Source of the DNA: Clostridia bacterium
GTDB taxonomy: Bacteria; Bacillota; Clostridia; Oscillospirales; Acutalibacteraceae
Length of the DNA: 64,000 nt
Assembly: GCA_017474125.1 (NCBI GenBank)
Contig: JAFVIF010000077.1
Location: 1 to 64,000 of the forward strand
Direction: 5' to 3'
Under the pieces are notes generated by a model. The model was not told the origin of the DNA and did no database searches. It saw only the letters and a list, made by a program, of their open reading frames with translations. The position numbers and the translations under genes were made by a program. Below, piece after piece: positions 63,648-64,000 of the stretch. Numbering within the stretch: the first letter of the stretch is position 1; every line of letters starts with the position of its first letter.

Positions 63648-64000
63648 TTTTCTTCAGCCACCTTTTTCATAACGTAATCGGTAAGCTCATCCTTTTCAAT
63701 AACATCCTTGTGCAAAACAGCCTTTTGCTCAAGACCTGAAAGGTTTTTGGGGATAGCAACACCCGTAAGCTGTTCGATTTGGTCCATTACTCTGAATTCG
63801 TTTTGGTCGGGGGTTACGCCGAGAGCAGTAAGCACCGCAACGGGGAATTTATAGGGAGAAGCGGTAGAAAGCACTACCGTTTTGTTTTGGTATTTGCCGT
63901 CGAGTGCCGCTCTGAAGGCAACGGCGGTATGGGTGTCGCAAAGGTAGCCGTCTCGGTCGTATACCTCTTTAATGGTTTGCAGAGTCACCGCATCGTCGCA
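63641..64000 (-). CDS. thrC: Threonine synthase, C-terminal part (partial)
   Basis: About 119 residues at the right edge; the frame stays open to base 64000, so the rest lies outside. TIKEVYDRDGYLCDTHTAVAFRAAL and VVLSTASPYKFPVAVLTALG are the PLP-dependent ThrC C-terminal region. It converts O-phosphohomoserine to threonine; thrB is directly downstream. Confidence 0.9.
   Translation of the reverse strand, partial: CDDAVTLQTIKEVYDRDGYLCDTHTAVAFRAALDGKYQNKTVVLSTASPYKFPVAVLTALGVTPDQNEFRVMDQIEQLTGVAIPKNLSGLEQKAVLHKDVIEKDELTDYVMKKVAEEKW

Overview
The window looks like a chromosomal segment of a Gram-positive, moderately AT-rich member of the class Clostridia, probably a gut-type lineage near Oscillospirales (inference). 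The signs are the ffs-dnaX-ybaB-recR block, RNase Y, LexA, LCP and class B sortase genes, type I dockerins, strong AGGAGG ribosome binding sites, and sigma-A promoters with 17-base spacing. No rRNA, tRNA, CRISPR array, phage or intact transposase gene was seen.

Left end (1-6.3 kb): a truncated gene, a TauE/SafE permease lying between two near-identical terminator repeats, then a three-gene minus-strand operon with its own promoter. The operon encodes a membrane protein with RCK-like and RyR-like regions, a TIR-methyltransferase fusion and a SMODS-associated-NUDIX-TIR fusion. It is the best candidate here for an undescribed conflict (probably anti-phage) system.

6.3-15.1 kb: transglutaminase-like and PrsW-like membrane proteins, an MFS permease, NadE, a membrane-tethered LuxR regulator, and a large secreted dockerin protein transcribed divergently from it. 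15.1-26.8 kb: DUF896, recR, ybaB, dnaX and SRP RNA; a NUDIX hydrolase; zinc-ribbon membrane proteins; YjjG; a TauE split into two half-genes; LexA, RNase HI, BirA; and a class B sortase with a likely SPPTG substrate and an LCP ligase. 26.8-38.9 kb: a lipase/glycerol kinase pair, several surface proteins sharing an ECF-like promoter motif, GDPD with a GPH-type transporter, and an ArsR/HMA/P1B-ATPase metal-efflux operon.

38.9-50.8 kb: a dockerin-bearing glucosaminidase directly followed by a membrane-anchored protein with a cohesin-like domain, then rny, a beta-lactamase-fold hydrolase, feoA-feoB with a small Cys-rich partner, and a third dockerin protein. Together these suggest a small cohesin/dockerin cell-surface assembly not built around cellulases. 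50.9-64 kb: MnmA, a LUD protein, a DacF-type carboxypeptidase, Pgi, a 390-bp repeat element rich in hairpins, a GH16 lipoprotein, 6S RNA with DUF1292, a phosphatase/MFS/dCMP deaminase/DUF362/ECF-S run, and thrB with the 3' end of thrC.

Housekeeping calls rest on clear motifs. Calls on the TIR operon, cohesin domain, repeat element and ECF-like promoter are readings by eye and need profile searches or structure prediction.
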